From Pirellula sp. (GTDB lineage: Bacteria; Planctomycetota; Planctomycetia; Pirellulales; Pirellulaceae), in NCBI GenBank assembly GCA_021300015.1, contig JAJTFB010000015.1:1-64000 (forward strand): a stretch of DNA of 64,000 bases, read 5' to 3'. Position numbers and translations under genes: made by a program. Each line of letters begins with the position of its first letter. The stretch's first letter is position 1. The notes below the pieces were generated by a model. That model was given only the letters and a program-made list of their open reading frames with translations. It ran no database searches and was not told the DNA's origin. Positions 17,936 to 27,436 of this stretch are shown piece after piece.

Positions 17936-19933
17936 TCAAACATGATGCTGTGAGGGACCTGTACCGACCTCTGGTTGGGTGAATTGGTCCGGCAAGAGCA
18001 CCTCGATCGTCTCGATCGAAACGGTCGCATGGTATTTGGTCATCACTTCCTCACGAAGGTACTTCAGGAGTCCCTCGCTGACCTGGAACGGGACGATCGT
18101 TTCCAATCGGATGCCGTTGGTCGTCACCCAAGTCCCGTCGTGGACATTGTGCCGACCGACGCCTCGCGAGGGGGTTACGGTAAATCCGCTGGCTCCACGG
18201 GCTAGGCATTCGCGTTGCAGGAGATCTTCGCAGTCCGGTTCGGCCACGATCGTGATGCGTCGCAGCCGAGCCAAGCCTCGCTTTCGGGCCGCCTCGGCAT
18301 GATCGCTCAGGGCTCGATGCTGTTCGAGGCCCACAATTTCTAGTTTCAAGCCTTCGGCTGTAAACTCGGATTGCGTCTCATGAAGTTTCTCCATCACCGT
18401 ATGATCGATGAGCTTGGCGTCCGACACATCGATGATCAGGTTCTTGCGTTGGACCAATCCGATGTGCTCGATTTGGCGTTTGAATGGGATCCAGTTGCTA
18501 AAGACAGCCGATTCGCTTGCCCGGATCTTGACCGTATCGGGCGAGACCTCCTCGATGTCCAGGTAGGCTTTGAAGAAAGATTTGATCGGAACACCGTTGA
18601 TCAGGTGAATCAGGAACTTGAGTCCGATCCCTGCGGCCACTCCGACCAAAAGGTCGGTAGCCAGCGTCACGATCAGGGTCGTAACGAAGATGACGAATTG
18701 CTCGCGTCCGACTTGGTACATGTGGGAGAACTCGCTAGGGTGTGCGAGCCGAAATCCGGTGTAGATCAGCATCGCTGCCAAAGCCGACTTGGGAATCAAG
18801 TGGAGGGTGGCGGGCAGGATTGCAACGCAGACCAACAGAAACACTCCGTGCCACATGTTGGCAAATCGGGTCCGAGCCCCGTTGTCGATATTGGCTTTGC
18901 TTCGGACGATCTCTGAGATCATCGGCAAGCCACCGAACATCGAAGCGCAGAGGTTCGCGCAGCCTACAGCCAACACGTCACGGTTCATGTCGGTCTTGCG
19001 CTTCCACGGGTCGATCGAGTCGATCGCTTTGGCGCTGAGGATCGACTCGAGACTGCCGATGATGAAAAACATCCCAATCCATTTCCATGCGACCCATTGC
19101 TTGAGGACGCCGAAATCCGGTAGGGTAATTTGATCGAGAATGCCAAACATTTTCGAAGGGAGCGGAACGAGATACTGGTCCCCCAATTTGTATTCGTGCC
19201 CGAAGAGCTTGTACTGGTGGTTCTCGAGCAGATTCAAATACAACCCGATCAGAACCGCTACGACCAAGACGATCAATTGCGGAGGGATCGCTGAGATGGC
19301 TCGGAGCTTCTTCTTGATCGTGGGCCATAGGGCCAGCAAACCGAGGCTCAAAATGCCGATCGATGCGATCGCAGGGTTGGCCTCGGAGATCATATGCGGA
19401 ATCTCGGCAAGCAGTTCCAAGGGCTCTTGCTTGTCAGTCGAAACCCCCAACGCATTGGGAATCTGCTTGGCGATGATGATCACACCGATGGCCGAAAGCA
19501 TGCCGTGTATGGCCGACTTGGGGAAGAACTCGCTGAGAATCCCGGCTCGAAACAACCCAAAGAGGATCTGCAAGACCGCAGCGACCACCCCGACGGCCAA
19601 GCAGGCTCGGTAGGCATCGAAGTCACCGGGGCCTTGGCCATCGGAAAAACCGTTTCCACCGAAGTCCTTGATGCAACCCAAGACGATCACGATCAAGCCC
19701 GCTGCGGGTCCTTTGATCGTCAACTCGGAATTGCTGATGAAGGTCGTCAAGATACTGCCGATGACGGCAGTCATGATGCCAGCCATGGCTGGATAGCCAC
19801 TGGCAAGCGAGATCGCCAAGCACAGGGGCAAAGCGATGATAAAAACCATAAGGCCTGAGATCAGGTCCTCTTTGAAATAGCGCACAAATCCCGCAGCGTT
19901 TCCGCGCGGCGTCTCAACATTGCTAACAGACAC
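17936..19933 (-). CDS. SulP anion/bicarbonate transporter with STAS and SbtB-like PII domain
   Basis: A 665-residue membrane protein. Residues about 10-430 form a SulP transporter core ([78 protein letters not shown]). A STAS-like domain follows at about 445-555 ([20 protein letters not shown]). Residues about 558-650 (DNA 17984-18262) then resemble a PII-like SbtB protein: [42 protein letters not shown] and EVLLPDQF. SbtB proteins gate the SbtA bicarbonate transporter, so the fusion suggests a bicarbonate or sulfate carrier with a built-in nucleotide sensor; this is inference. The upstream neighbour is a small secreted protein 85 bp away. Confidence 0.75.
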   Translation of the reverse strand: MSVSNVETPRGNAAGFVRYFKEDLISGLMVFIIALPLCLAISLASGYPAMAGIMTAVIGSILTTFISNSELTIKGPAAGLIVIVLGCIKDFGGNGFSDGQGPGDFDAYRACLAVGVVAAVLQILFGLFRAGILSEFFPKSAIHGMLSAIGVIIIAKQIPNALGVSTDKQEPLELLAEIPHMISEANPAIASIGILSLGLLALWPTIKKKLRAISAIPPQLIVLVVAVLIGLYLNLLENHQYKLFGHEYKLGDQYLVPLPSKMFGILDQITLPDFGVLKQWVAWKWIGMFFIIGSLESILSAKAIDSIDPWKRKTDMNRDVLAVGCANLCASMFGGLPMISEIVRSKANIDNGARTRFANMWHGVFLLVCVAILPATLHLIPKSALAAMLIYTGFRLAHPSEFSHMYQVGREQFVIFVTTLIVTLATDLLVGVAAGIGLKFLIHLINGVPIKSFFKAYLDIEEVSPDTVKIRASESAVFSNWIPFKRQIEHIGLVQRKNLIIDVSDAKLIDHTVMEKLHETQSEFTAEGLKLEIVGLEQHRALSDHAEAARKRGLARLRRITIVAEPDCEDLLQRECLARGASGFTVTPSRGVGRHNVHDGTWVTTNGIRLETIVPFQVSEGLLKYLREEVMTKYHATVSIETIEVLLPDQFTQPEVGTGPSQHHV

Positions 19934-20018
19934 GTTTGAATTCCAATTGCTTATGAATAAAGTTAGACCTGCGATTGCCCATAGGGCGCTCGCACACGCG
20001 ATGCATGCCGTGGTCTAC

Positions 20019-20336
20019 TTACGCCGGTGGAGGACGTTGCAATTGGGGTCTAAGGAACGCATCATCGACCCCGAGCCTTGGCCGGTCCGATAGGTGCAAA
20101 GTCCAAAACGAGACGGGCTGCCAAACTTGGCTGGCCTCATAGAAAACCGTTTCGCGGAACTCATCGTGCCGAAATTCTTCGGCGTCCGTTTCGACCTCTT
20201 CGAGCACCGTGGCTGCGACCAAAGAAGGATCCGAGGTTATCCATGGATCGAAGACACCGATTGCGGAGGAAAGCAGTAGCAATCCAACGATCAGCGCAGC
20301 GAATCTGCCTGTAGAAAAACAACGAATCATATTCAA
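20019..20336 (-). CDS. Small secreted or anchored hypothetical protein
   Basis: 105 residues, with a hydrophobic N-terminal segment (FAALIVGLLLLSSAIGVF, about residues 12-29) that is either a signal peptide or an anchor. The rest is acidic in the middle (LEEVETDAEEFRHDEF) and has no family I recognise. It lies 85 bp upstream of the SulP gene on the same strand, so co-transcription is possible. The 188 bp between it and the next upstream gene contain nothing I can name. The start is ATG 20336; a second Met two codons later is equally possible. Confidence 0.5.
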   Translation of the reverse strand: MNMIRCFSTGRFAALIVGLLLLSSAIGVFDPWITSDPSLVAATVLEEVETDAEEFRHDEFRETVFYEASQVWQPVSFWTLHLSDRPRLGVDDAFLRPQLQRPPPA

Positions 20337-20524
20337 CTTCCAGGAAGTACGACTGCAGTGACCACCGGTGGGTCACGAGCCCGTACGCTTGAAATTATAG
20401 ACAGATCTGGGAACCAAACAGGATCCAATTTCGGTTCTTCGCTATTTCCGCCTAGATAACAGAGACGTCATTAGAGCGTATGGATTCGCGAATGCAGGCT
20501 CTCTTTGGGATTCTGCCGATCGGA

Positions 20525-22012
20525 TTACTTTTTGATCGAATTCTGGTTGGATGCCGATTCGCTCGCCGCAGATTGCGCTTCAAGAGATTCGCTCGCGGCT
20601 GATTCGAGGGAATCGCGATCGAGTTTCGTGGGCCATTCGAGCAGCTCGAGCGTATCGACAATCTGAGAGTCTTGCTCGCCGAAGAGTTCGAGGGAGGATT
20701 CGTCGGTCGTAAAGACCAACGAGAGCCGTCTGCCCGAATCGTTGGAAACGTGGTAGTGCACCCAACGCAACGCGATTCCCTCGGTGCTTCCGGACATGGT
20801 GATTCGCATCATTCGATGCTTGCTGCTAGTCAATCGCTCGGTGGCTTCGAGAACATCTCGGCCTGTCCGAGAGGCCAGTCGTTCCATGTCGGCTTGGAAC
20901 CCCTCGAGGGTCAACTGCTCGCCGGCTTGGAAGTCGACAAGGTTAGTGACGTTGCATTGAGCGATCCGGCGATTGTTGACGATGTACCGCAAGGTGGCTT
21001 CCTCGCCGTTGTCGCGATAGGTCGACCATCGGCGATCGGCAAGGAAACGATAAAAGCCCAAGTCGGATTGGAACTGAAGCAATTCGGCGCTTGCGGCACT
21101 TGGGACCTGGGTCCAGACCTCAGCGAGCGATTTGCCCGAAGTCATGGCTTGGATCGGAGCTCGCAGGACTCGGATCTGGGCTGTGACTTTGAAACCCGGT
21201 TCGGCTTCTCCAATCTCGCGTGTCTCATCGATTTGAATCGCAAGCCACGAGACAAAGCCACCCTTGCGGTCCATGAGTGCCTTGCCCCGGATCTCCAGCT
21301 CGCTAGCCACATCGTGCGCGGTGGCTTGGAGTTTTCCAGTGATCTCCAGGTGGGCTTTTTCCTCATCGGTATCGACCAAACATACGATCAGATCCCCTTC
21401 GAGAATCGCATCGAGATGCAAAAGCCTTGCGGCCAAAACTCGATCGACAATCCATTTGTCAGCAATCGCTACATCCTTCTCCGTCAGTAGCTGGTCCAAG
21501 TACATCGAGTCGACCGCCCCATTGACCAACTCTCGCTCGGCTGCAAAAAGCGGAGCGTTGAGCGCTGCGGGATCCAACCCCCGGGCTGTCGGTAGCTTGA
21601 CGATCTCCCTGCAGTTGTCCCGAAGGACCGTCTGCGTCGTATGACGATCGACCGTGATCTGCGAATGGGCTTCGTGGAAATACAGATAGCCCCGTGTCTG
21701 ATCTTCGTTGTTTCCCAAATCGTATTGCTGATCGAAGTCCAAGGTCGATTTCGATTCGACCGGCGCTTTTCTGGCCACCATCGGCTTGCCGTCGCTGCGA
21801 CTCGAGGTGGCGTTCTGCGCTTTGAGGTGGACTTCGCCGGTAAGCTCGATCATCGATCGGACGCGGAATGCCAAGGGCGCTTGGCTATCGGTTTGGCTAT
21901 TCGTTTGGCCATGGACTTTGGCAAACGTATCGGACCGCAGGAGCAACCCTGCACACAGCGCCTTGCCAAGCCATTGACGACGGGTCGATCGGAATAGGGC
22001 ATTTGCTAGCAT
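20525..22012 (-). CDS. Secreted hypothetical protein
   Basis: 495 residues from ATG 22012. The N-terminus STRRQWLGKALCAGLLL has a twin-arginine-like pair before a hydrophobic stretch, so export is likely, possibly by Tat. The body has no cysteine motif or catalytic signature I recognise; it is predicted to be mixed alpha/beta with several segments such as GDLIVCLVDTDEEKAHLEITGKL. The C-terminus is Ser/Ala-rich (SAASESLEAQSAASES). The open frame continues 64 codons upstream but that part has no hydrophobic leader, and the shorter start leaves 58 bp to the asparaginase gene. Planctomycetes carry many such unique secreted proteins; I cannot give a function. Confidence 0.6.
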   Translation of the reverse strand: MLANALFRSTRRQWLGKALCAGLLLRSDTFAKVHGQTNSQTDSQAPLAFRVRSMIELTGEVHLKAQNATSSRSDGKPMVARKAPVESKSTLDFDQQYDLGNNEDQTRGYLYFHEAHSQITVDRHTTQTVLRDNCREIVKLPTARGLDPAALNAPLFAAERELVNGAVDSMYLDQLLTEKDVAIADKWIVDRVLAARLLHLDAILEGDLIVCLVDTDEEKAHLEITGKLQATAHDVASELEIRGKALMDRKGGFVSWLAIQIDETREIGEAEPGFKVTAQIRVLRAPIQAMTSGKSLAEVWTQVPSAASAELLQFQSDLGFYRFLADRRWSTYRDNGEEATLRYIVNNRRIAQCNVTNLVDFQAGEQLTLEGFQADMERLASRTGRDVLEATERLTSSKHRMMRITMSGSTEGIALRWVHYHVSNDSGRRLSLVFTTDESSLELFGEQDSQIVDTLELLEWPTKLDRDSLESAASESLEAQSAASESASNQNSIKK

Positions 22013-22070
22013 AGAAGGAACCTTAAGAGGTACACGAAATCCTACCGTGCTAGATCGGAACGGATCGGTG

Positions 22071-23312
22071 TTATCGTTGAGAGGAATCGTCAGGACCCGC
22101 AAAGTCGGCCAAGCCAACGCGGAAAAGGCCTTCGCTGTTGGCTTGTCCTCGGGCCATGATCGGCGTGTTGTAGATCGTCTCGATGTTGCCTTGGGCATCG
22201 ACACAGATCACGCCACCGGAGTCCTTCGGGAGAGTTTTTTCGATCGCATGGCGAGCCGCATCGCGCAGGGATTCCTTGAGGAATTCCATACGTGAGGAAA
22301 TTGCCGAGGCGATATGGTTTCGGATAAACAGTTCGCCGACGCCTGTGCAACTGACGGCGAGGGTCGAGTTGTTGGCGTAGGTCCCGGCTCCGATGATCGG
22401 AGTGTCGCCGATTCGACCGTATTTCTTGCCGAGCAAGCCGCCGGTGCTGGTCGCTGCGGCGAGATTTCCTTGGGTGTCCATCGCCACGCAGCCGACGGTT
22501 CCAAGATAGAACAGTCGGTCTTGGCCTCGGTCGTGATCGAACCGCGAGGTGGCCTGTGGTTTGGTCGCTTGACGTTTCTTCCACTCGTTCCAGCTTTCGA
22601 TTTGCTCTTGGGTTTTGAAGTATTGGCTCTCTTCGGTGGGCAGTTGACATTGGATGCCAAAGGCGTCGGCTTCTTCGCCGACGAGAAAAACGTGTGGGGT
22701 TTTGTCCCTTACGGCCCGTGCAAGTGAGATTGGGTTGCGCGATTTGCGCACGTTGGCGACCGCACCGCAGGAGAGGTCTGAGCCGTCCATGAGGCTCGCA
22801 TCGAGCGAATGTTCGCCGATTTCGTTCAGGACGGCGCCGCGGCCGGCGTTGAAGTTCGGATCGTCTTCGAGAACCCGTACGACGGCTTCGACCACATCGA
22901 TGGCTTTGGCGGATTTTTCGAGCAACTGCGTCCCGGTACGCAGGGCTTTGGCAAGACCCTCGAGGCGAATTTGTCGCTGCGCCGGTGTCCAACGATCGAG
23001 GTCACCTCCTGCACCGCCATGGATGGCGATCGTCCAGCGGGGTTGGTTTGACGTTGTCGGATTCGGTTTGGATTCGGTCACGGTGCAGGTTAACTCGGTA
23101 GACTGGACGTTGGTAGACTGGACTTCGGTAGAATTTTGACCATAGCACGGCACAGCGAGCGACAGCAGGCTTATCAGCAGACCTGCCAGCATTCCGGCCA
23201 GCAGACTTGTTAGCCGAACGGGACTCTGGGCAAGTCGACTGCTGGAATGACGAGCGGGAATCTCGCTGGGAATCGCGTTGGGAATTGCGATAGGTTGGAG
23301 CTTCCGATGCAT
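22071..23312 (-). CDS. Secreted isoaspartyl peptidase/L-asparaginase (Ntn hydrolase)
   Basis: 413 residues. It begins with a long N-terminal region containing a hydrophobic helix (about 37-55), suggesting export, and a short tandem stretch STEVQSTNVQSTEL. The type 2 asparaginase fold starts at IAIHGGAG (96-102), with NFNAGRGAVLN and LDASLMDG following. The autocleavage site is Gly271-Thr272 (LGTVGCVAMD), with Thr272 as the nucleophile after self-processing, and the substrate-site pattern GGLLGKKYGRIGDTPIIGAGTYA is complete. It would remove isoaspartate from peptides or hydrolyse asparagine. It lies 9 bp downstream of the PSD1 cytochrome gene. Confidence 0.87.
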   Translation of the reverse strand: MHRKLQPIAIPNAIPSEIPARHSSSRLAQSPVRLTSLLAGMLAGLLISLLSLAVPCYGQNSTEVQSTNVQSTELTCTVTESKPNPTTSNQPRWTIAIHGGAGGDLDRWTPAQRQIRLEGLAKALRTGTQLLEKSAKAIDVVEAVVRVLEDDPNFNAGRGAVLNEIGEHSLDASLMDGSDLSCGAVANVRKSRNPISLARAVRDKTPHVFLVGEEADAFGIQCQLPTEESQYFKTQEQIESWNEWKKRQATKPQATSRFDHDRGQDRLFYLGTVGCVAMDTQGNLAAATSTGGLLGKKYGRIGDTPIIGAGTYANNSTLAVSCTGVGELFIRNHIASAISSRMEFLKESLRDAARHAIEKTLPKDSGGVICVDAQGNIETIYNTPIMARGQANSEGLFRVGLADFAGPDDSSQR

Positions 23313-23321
23313 CGTGTTGGT

Positions 23322-25964
23322 TTACTCCCGGCATAAGGCTTCGTCGAGATTCATCAGGGTCAAGCATACGTTGCACAGCGAGGCCAGTTCGATCGGGTCG
23401 AGGGCCGAGCTAGGCTTGCTTTCCCCGTTGTTCAGGAGTGCTATGGCCGAATCGCGATCCAAGCCGAAGAGGGTTTGTTGTTTGTCCAGGGCCTTGCGCA
23501 GGATGGGTAGTTCCTGTTGGCTGAGATTTCGCGCAAGGAGTCGTCGTGCCATGAATTGCAATCGATCTGTCGGATCGGCGGTCTCCTGGACTGCAAGAAT
23601 CGCGAGGTTCTTGGCCGCTTCGACCCAGGTCGGATCGTTCAGAGTCGTCAGGGCATGGAGTGGAGTGCTTGTTTGCGAGGCTCGTACGCGGCAGGCTTGA
23701 CGGTTCGAGGCATCGAACATGTTGGCAGGTCCAACGGTCCTTCGCCAGAAGGTGTACAAGCTTTTTCGGTAGAGATTCGCACCGGTGGATTTTGGATAAG
23801 TAAAATCGCGTTCTTTGGTGATCGCAAGCGAATCCCAGATCCCTTCGGGTTGGTAGGGATAGACTGGGACTCCACCGACACGAGAGACCATCAAATCCGA
23901 GGAGGCCAATGCCCAATCTCGCAGGACCATCGCGGGCATGCGAAAGCGGCCTGCGCGGGCAACCCATTGGTTCTCAGGGTCCTTGGACCGCTCTTGATGG
24001 GTCGTCCGGCTCGATTGCCTGTAGGTTGCACTCAGGACCAAACTGCGTTGAAGGCGTTTGGTATCCCATCCCTCATCGCGGTACTCGGCCGAGAGGTAAT
24101 CGAGCAGTGGGCCATGGACCGGATACTGGCTTTGGACCCCAAAGTCCTCGGTGGTCTTGATGAGACCTATACCGAAAAAATGCTGCCAGATGCGGTTGAC
24201 GGCCACGCGTGCCGTCAGCGGGTGTTCGGGTGCGATGAGCCATTGGGCAAAGCCGAGCCGATTACGGGGAGCGTTCTCCGGAAGTTTTGGCAAAAAGGCG
24301 GGAGTATCAAAGGCGATGGGATCACCGGGTTTGAGGTATTCGCCCCGTTCGAGAATGTGCGTTTGACGCGGTTGCGCGTCGCTCATGATCATGGCCCGAG
24401 GGATTTGATCGGCGCGGTACGCATTGAGTTCATTTCGGATCGGTTGCTGTGCGGCAAGCGGTTGGATTTTGGCCGTCAGGTTGCTCAAAACCTTCTCATC
24501 GAAATGCTTCCGGAGCGAGGGCTCGAGATTCTTTTTCTCCTCATCGGACCGGTCGGCTTCGGCCTTGTTGAGCACCGCGAGGATCGCTTCGGGTATGGCC
24601 GGGGTGCTTGGGCTGACTCCCAGTCGCCAGCCGTTGAAGGCCGCATCGATCAGGGGTTGGGCTTCTTTTTGAAGTCCTGCGAGCTTGGCTTCATACTCCG
24701 CGATGCGCCTTTGGTTCTCTTCGGTGGGGAGTTCGAGCAACGGGGGAGCGACTCGGATACGGCTGGAGAAATACTGCGGCACGCCGCTTTCGGGGACCCG
24801 GTTAAAAGCGTCCATCATCGCATAGTAATCCCGCATGGTGATCGGATCGTATTTGTGGTCATGGCACTGGGCGCAGGCCATCGTCAGACCAAGCCAGGTG
24901 GTGGCTGTCGTGTCGATCCGATCGAAGAGAATCACATAGCGTTGCTCCTCGGCAATCGCACCACCTTCTCCGTTGAGCAAATGGTTGCGATTGAATCCGC
25001 TGGCGATCTTTTGATCGATGGTCGCATCGGGCAACAGGTCGCCGGCAAGTTGCCAGAGGGTGAACTGGTCGAAGGGAAGGTTTTCATTCAGGGCCCGTAC
25101 CACCCAATCGCGCCAAAGCCATTGCCATGTATCGCCGTCTTGTTGGAATCCATTGCTATCGGCATAGCGGGCAGCATCGAGCCATGAGAGGCTCATGCGT
25201 TCGCCGTAAGCGGGATCGGCAAGGAGTTGGTCGACGATCCGTTCGTAGGCCATAGGATCGGTGTCCTCGGCAAATCGGTCGACGGATTTCGGATCGGGTG
25301 GCAATCCGATAAGGTCAGCATAGAGGCGTTTGATCAGTGTACGTCGCTCGGCCGGTTCGCTCGGCCGGAGGCCTTGCTGACGGTGCCCTTGTGCGATGAA
25401 CGCATCGAGGGGCTCATTGGCCCATCTGCCGCCGTCTGCATTGCCAGCATCTGTATTGCCAGCATCTGCATTGCCAGCATCAATGCTGCCAGTATCTGCT
25501 AGAGAATCGATCGGGATCGCAGGGCGGCGGGGGGATTCAAAGGCCCAGTGTTTGGAATACGTCGCGCCGCTTGCGATCCAGCGTTTGAGGAGATCCTTTT
25601 GAGCCTCATTGAGTCGCCGATTGGACTTCGGGGGGGGCATGAGGGTCTCTGGGTCGGTCGATTCGATGCGATCGACGATTTGGTCGACTGCATCGGTGGG
25701 TTGATCGAGTCGCAAATCGGCCTGCCGTTTGTTGGCGTCTTGGCCGTGGCAGTAAAGACAGTTCTCTGAGAGGATCGGTCGGATATCCCTATTGAAATCG
25801 ATCGCTTCGAGATTGCCTGTATTGGGGTTGCCTGTATTGGGGTTGCCTGTATTGGGGTTGCCTGTATTGGGGTCTGGGGCTTGTCCGAATATCGATCCGC
25901 AGCACTCCAAGAGCAGGACTGCAACGAAGGTTGCCACAAGACGGTACGTTGAGGTGGTCCACAT
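23322..25964 (-). CDS. PSD1-type planctomycete cytochrome c, DUF1549/DUF1553 protein
   Basis: 880 residues with a signal peptide (to about residue 28). A cytochrome-like motif CLYCHGQD (about 73-80) lies in the N-terminal PSD1 segment (FNRDIRPILSENC). DUF1549 follows (RRTLIKRLYADLIGLPP, DPAYGERMSLSWLDAARYADSNG), and CAQCHDHKYDPI is present in the middle. DUF1553 is at the C-terminus (NRLGFAQWLIAPEHPLTARVAVNRIWQHFFG). Two stretches are low complexity: NTGNP repeated four times (DNA 25800-25870, 15-bp units) and DAGNA-like units near 25436-25496. In planctomycetes such genes usually pair with DUF1501; here the neighbour is the asparaginase and no DUF1501 gene is adjacent. The function is not established. 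Confidence 0.85.
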   Translation of the reverse strand: MWTTSTYRLVATFVAVLLLECCGSIFGQAPDPNTGNPNTGNPNTGNPNTGNLEAIDFNRDIRPILSENCLYCHGQDANKRQADLRLDQPTDAVDQIVDRIESTDPETLMPPPKSNRRLNEAQKDLLKRWIASGATYSKHWAFESPRRPAIPIDSLADTGSIDAGNADAGNTDAGNADGGRWANEPLDAFIAQGHRQQGLRPSEPAERRTLIKRLYADLIGLPPDPKSVDRFAEDTDPMAYERIVDQLLADPAYGERMSLSWLDAARYADSNGFQQDGDTWQWLWRDWVVRALNENLPFDQFTLWQLAGDLLPDATIDQKIASGFNRNHLLNGEGGAIAEEQRYVILFDRIDTTATTWLGLTMACAQCHDHKYDPITMRDYYAMMDAFNRVPESGVPQYFSSRIRVAPPLLELPTEENQRRIAEYEAKLAGLQKEAQPLIDAAFNGWRLGVSPSTPAIPEAILAVLNKAEADRSDEEKKNLEPSLRKHFDEKVLSNLTAKIQPLAAQQPIRNELNAYRADQIPRAMIMSDAQPRQTHILERGEYLKPGDPIAFDTPAFLPKLPENAPRNRLGFAQWLIAPEHPLTARVAVNRIWQHFFGIGLIKTTEDFGVQSQYPVHGPLLDYLSAEYRDEGWDTKRLQRSLVLSATYRQSSRTTHQERSKDPENQWVARAGRFRMPAMVLRDWALASSDLMVSRVGGVPVYPYQPEGIWDSLAITKERDFTYPKSTGANLYRKSLYTFWRRTVGPANMFDASNRQACRVRASQTSTPLHALTTLNDPTWVEAAKNLAILAVQETADPTDRLQFMARRLLARNLSQQELPILRKALDKQQTLFGLDRDSAIALLNNGESKPSSALDPIELASLCNVCLTLMNLDEALCRE

Positions 25965-25977
25965 GGTTTGGTCCGAC

Positions 25978-26889
25978 TCAAGAGGGGGCTGAGGGTGGGA
26001 TGGAGGTTCGGCATGCCTCCAGCAGTGCGATCATTCGCTCGACGGTTAATTGTTCGGCTCGCAGGTTTGGTTCGAGGTTTTCCTGGGCCAGGACCGCATC
26101 GACCTGTTCTTTGGTCAGGAGTTCCTGCATGGCCGAGATGACTTGGCTGCGGAGGAATTTGCGACGGTGCAGGAACATCGCCCGGAGTCGAGTGTGGAAG
26201 AACTCCAGATCGACGATTCTTGCGCGTTTAACAGCGTTGGGAATGATTCGGATGATGGCCGAGTCGACGTTGGGTCGTGGCCAAAAAACACTCGGGGGCA
26301 AAATTCGCAAGATTTCGCAATCGCACTGCGACTGCATCCAGATCGAAAGGGCGCTGTAGTCTTTGCAGGAAGGTGGAGCGATGATCCTTTCGCCGAGTTC
26401 CTTTTGGATCGTCACGACCATCCGTTCGACGAGGGGAGTTTCGTTCAGCAAATTGCTGATGATAGGGGTCGCGACGTTGTAGGGGAGGTTCGCGACGAGT
26501 TTGAATTTCGATCCAGGGATCCGCGACATCGCCTCGCGGATATTGTCGAGCAGTTCGGCTCGCAAGTGGTTCTTATTGCGCAAGGCATCGCAACAGAGGA
26601 GTCGCACGTTCGGATGGGAAGCCAGTTCGCGGGCCGCGATCGCTTGGAGGTCCCGGTCGACCTCGACGGTCAAAACCGCACCGGCGCGAGTCGCAAGGGC
26701 TTTGGTCAGCGAGCCCATCCCGGTCCCGATTTCCAGTACGACATCGCTCGTCGAGAGTTCTGCGCCGTCGACCAGCAGATTGAGCAGATTCAGGTCGATC
26801 AAAAAATTTTGACCGTACTTGGTTTTCGGCTGAAGGCCTGCGCGTTGGAGCGTCCGGGAAAGAAAGCTGAGTGTTTGCCGATCGCTCAT
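25978..26889 (-). CDS. rsmA: 16S rRNA adenine(1518/1519)-N6-dimethyltransferase RsmA
   Basis: 303 residues, normal for the family. SAM-binding motif I is VLEIGTGMGSLTKAL (51-65), motif X is TKYGQNFLID (23-32), and the adenine site NLPYNVATPI (134-143) is intact, followed by the C-terminal rRNA-binding helices (FHTRLRAMFLHRRKFLRSQ). It dimethylates two adenines in the 3' hairpin of 16S rRNA during ribosome maturation. The neighbour upstream is the RidA gene, with a 6-bp gap; downstream lies the PSD1 gene, 13 bp away, so several functions share a transcript. Confidence 0.93.
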   Translation of the reverse strand: MSDRQTLSFLSRTLQRAGLQPKTKYGQNFLIDLNLLNLLVDGAELSTSDVVLEIGTGMGSLTKALATRAGAVLTVEVDRDLQAIAARELASHPNVRLLCCDALRNKNHLRAELLDNIREAMSRIPGSKFKLVANLPYNVATPIISNLLNETPLVERMVVTIQKELGERIIAPPSCKDYSALSIWMQSQCDCEILRILPPSVFWPRPNVDSAIIRIIPNAVKRARIVDLEFFHTRLRAMFLHRRKFLRSQVISAMQELLTKEQVDAVLAQENLEPNLRAEQLTVERMIALLEACRTSIPPSAPS

Positions 26890-26895
26890 CAGGGC

Positions 26896-27372
26896 TTATT
26901 CTGCAAGAGGCTTGATCTCGAATATCGCTTCGACCTCTACCGCCATGCCGTTGGGCAGCGAGTTGGTCCCAAGGGCGCTTCGGGCTCCGATTCCTAGGTC
27001 GTTGCCGAGCAGGTCGACGAAGACTTGGCTAAAGCCGTTGATGACCAGCGGACTTTGTCCAAAGTCATCGGTGCAACGGACCAGTCCTAGGGTCTTGACG
27101 ATGCGGACAAGACGATCCAGGCTCGAGAGTTCTCTTCGCAAGGTAGCGAGCATGGCTAGGGCCGTCTGCCTAGCGGCGGCTTGGCCCGCTGTGACGTCCA
27201 GGTCCAGACCGACGCGTCCGAGCATCAGCGAGCCATCGGGAAGAAGCGGGCCGTGTCCCGAGACGTACGCGAGGTTGCCGACAATCAAGACGGGTTTGTA
27301 GAGCCCAACGGGCTTGGGAGCAGGGGGTAGAGTCCAGCCTAAGGACTCGAGTTTTGTTTCGAGAGATTCCAT
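26896..27372 (-). CDS. RidA/YjgF family deaminase-like protein
   Basis: 158 residues. The RidA-like core is plain: LIVGNLAYVSGHGPLLPDG, LDVTAGQAAARQTALAML, IVKTLGLVRCTDDFG, and the end NGMAVEVEAIFEIK. RidA proteins hydrolyse reactive enamine/imine intermediates from amino acid metabolism; this divergent form, about 30 residues longer than usual, may act on another substrate. ATG 27372 was chosen because the family starts there; the frame continues 63 codons upstream but those encode a repetitive Ser/Thr stretch. It sits in a tight cluster before rsmA. Confidence 0.82.
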   Translation of the reverse strand: MESLETKLESLGWTLPPAPKPVGLYKPVLIVGNLAYVSGHGPLLPDGSLMLGRVGLDLDVTAGQAAARQTALAMLATLRRELSSLDRLVRIVKTLGLVRCTDDFGQSPLVINGFSQVFVDLLGNDLGIGARSALGTNSLPNGMAVEVEAIFEIKPLAE

Positions 27373-27436
27373 GGTTCGGTGCAGGAGAGTTGCTGGTTGG
27401 CCCGTGCTTGTTTCCGGGTTAGTTTCCGTGTTTGGC

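Noticed and set aside
23517-25187. 556-codon open frame on the plus strand
   Set aside because: Fully antisense to the PSD1 cytochrome gene, no signal peptide or motif.
25800-25870. Regularly spaced short repeats that could suggest CRISPR
   Set aside because: Directly adjoining 15-bp units without spacers, inside a coding frame (NTGNP).
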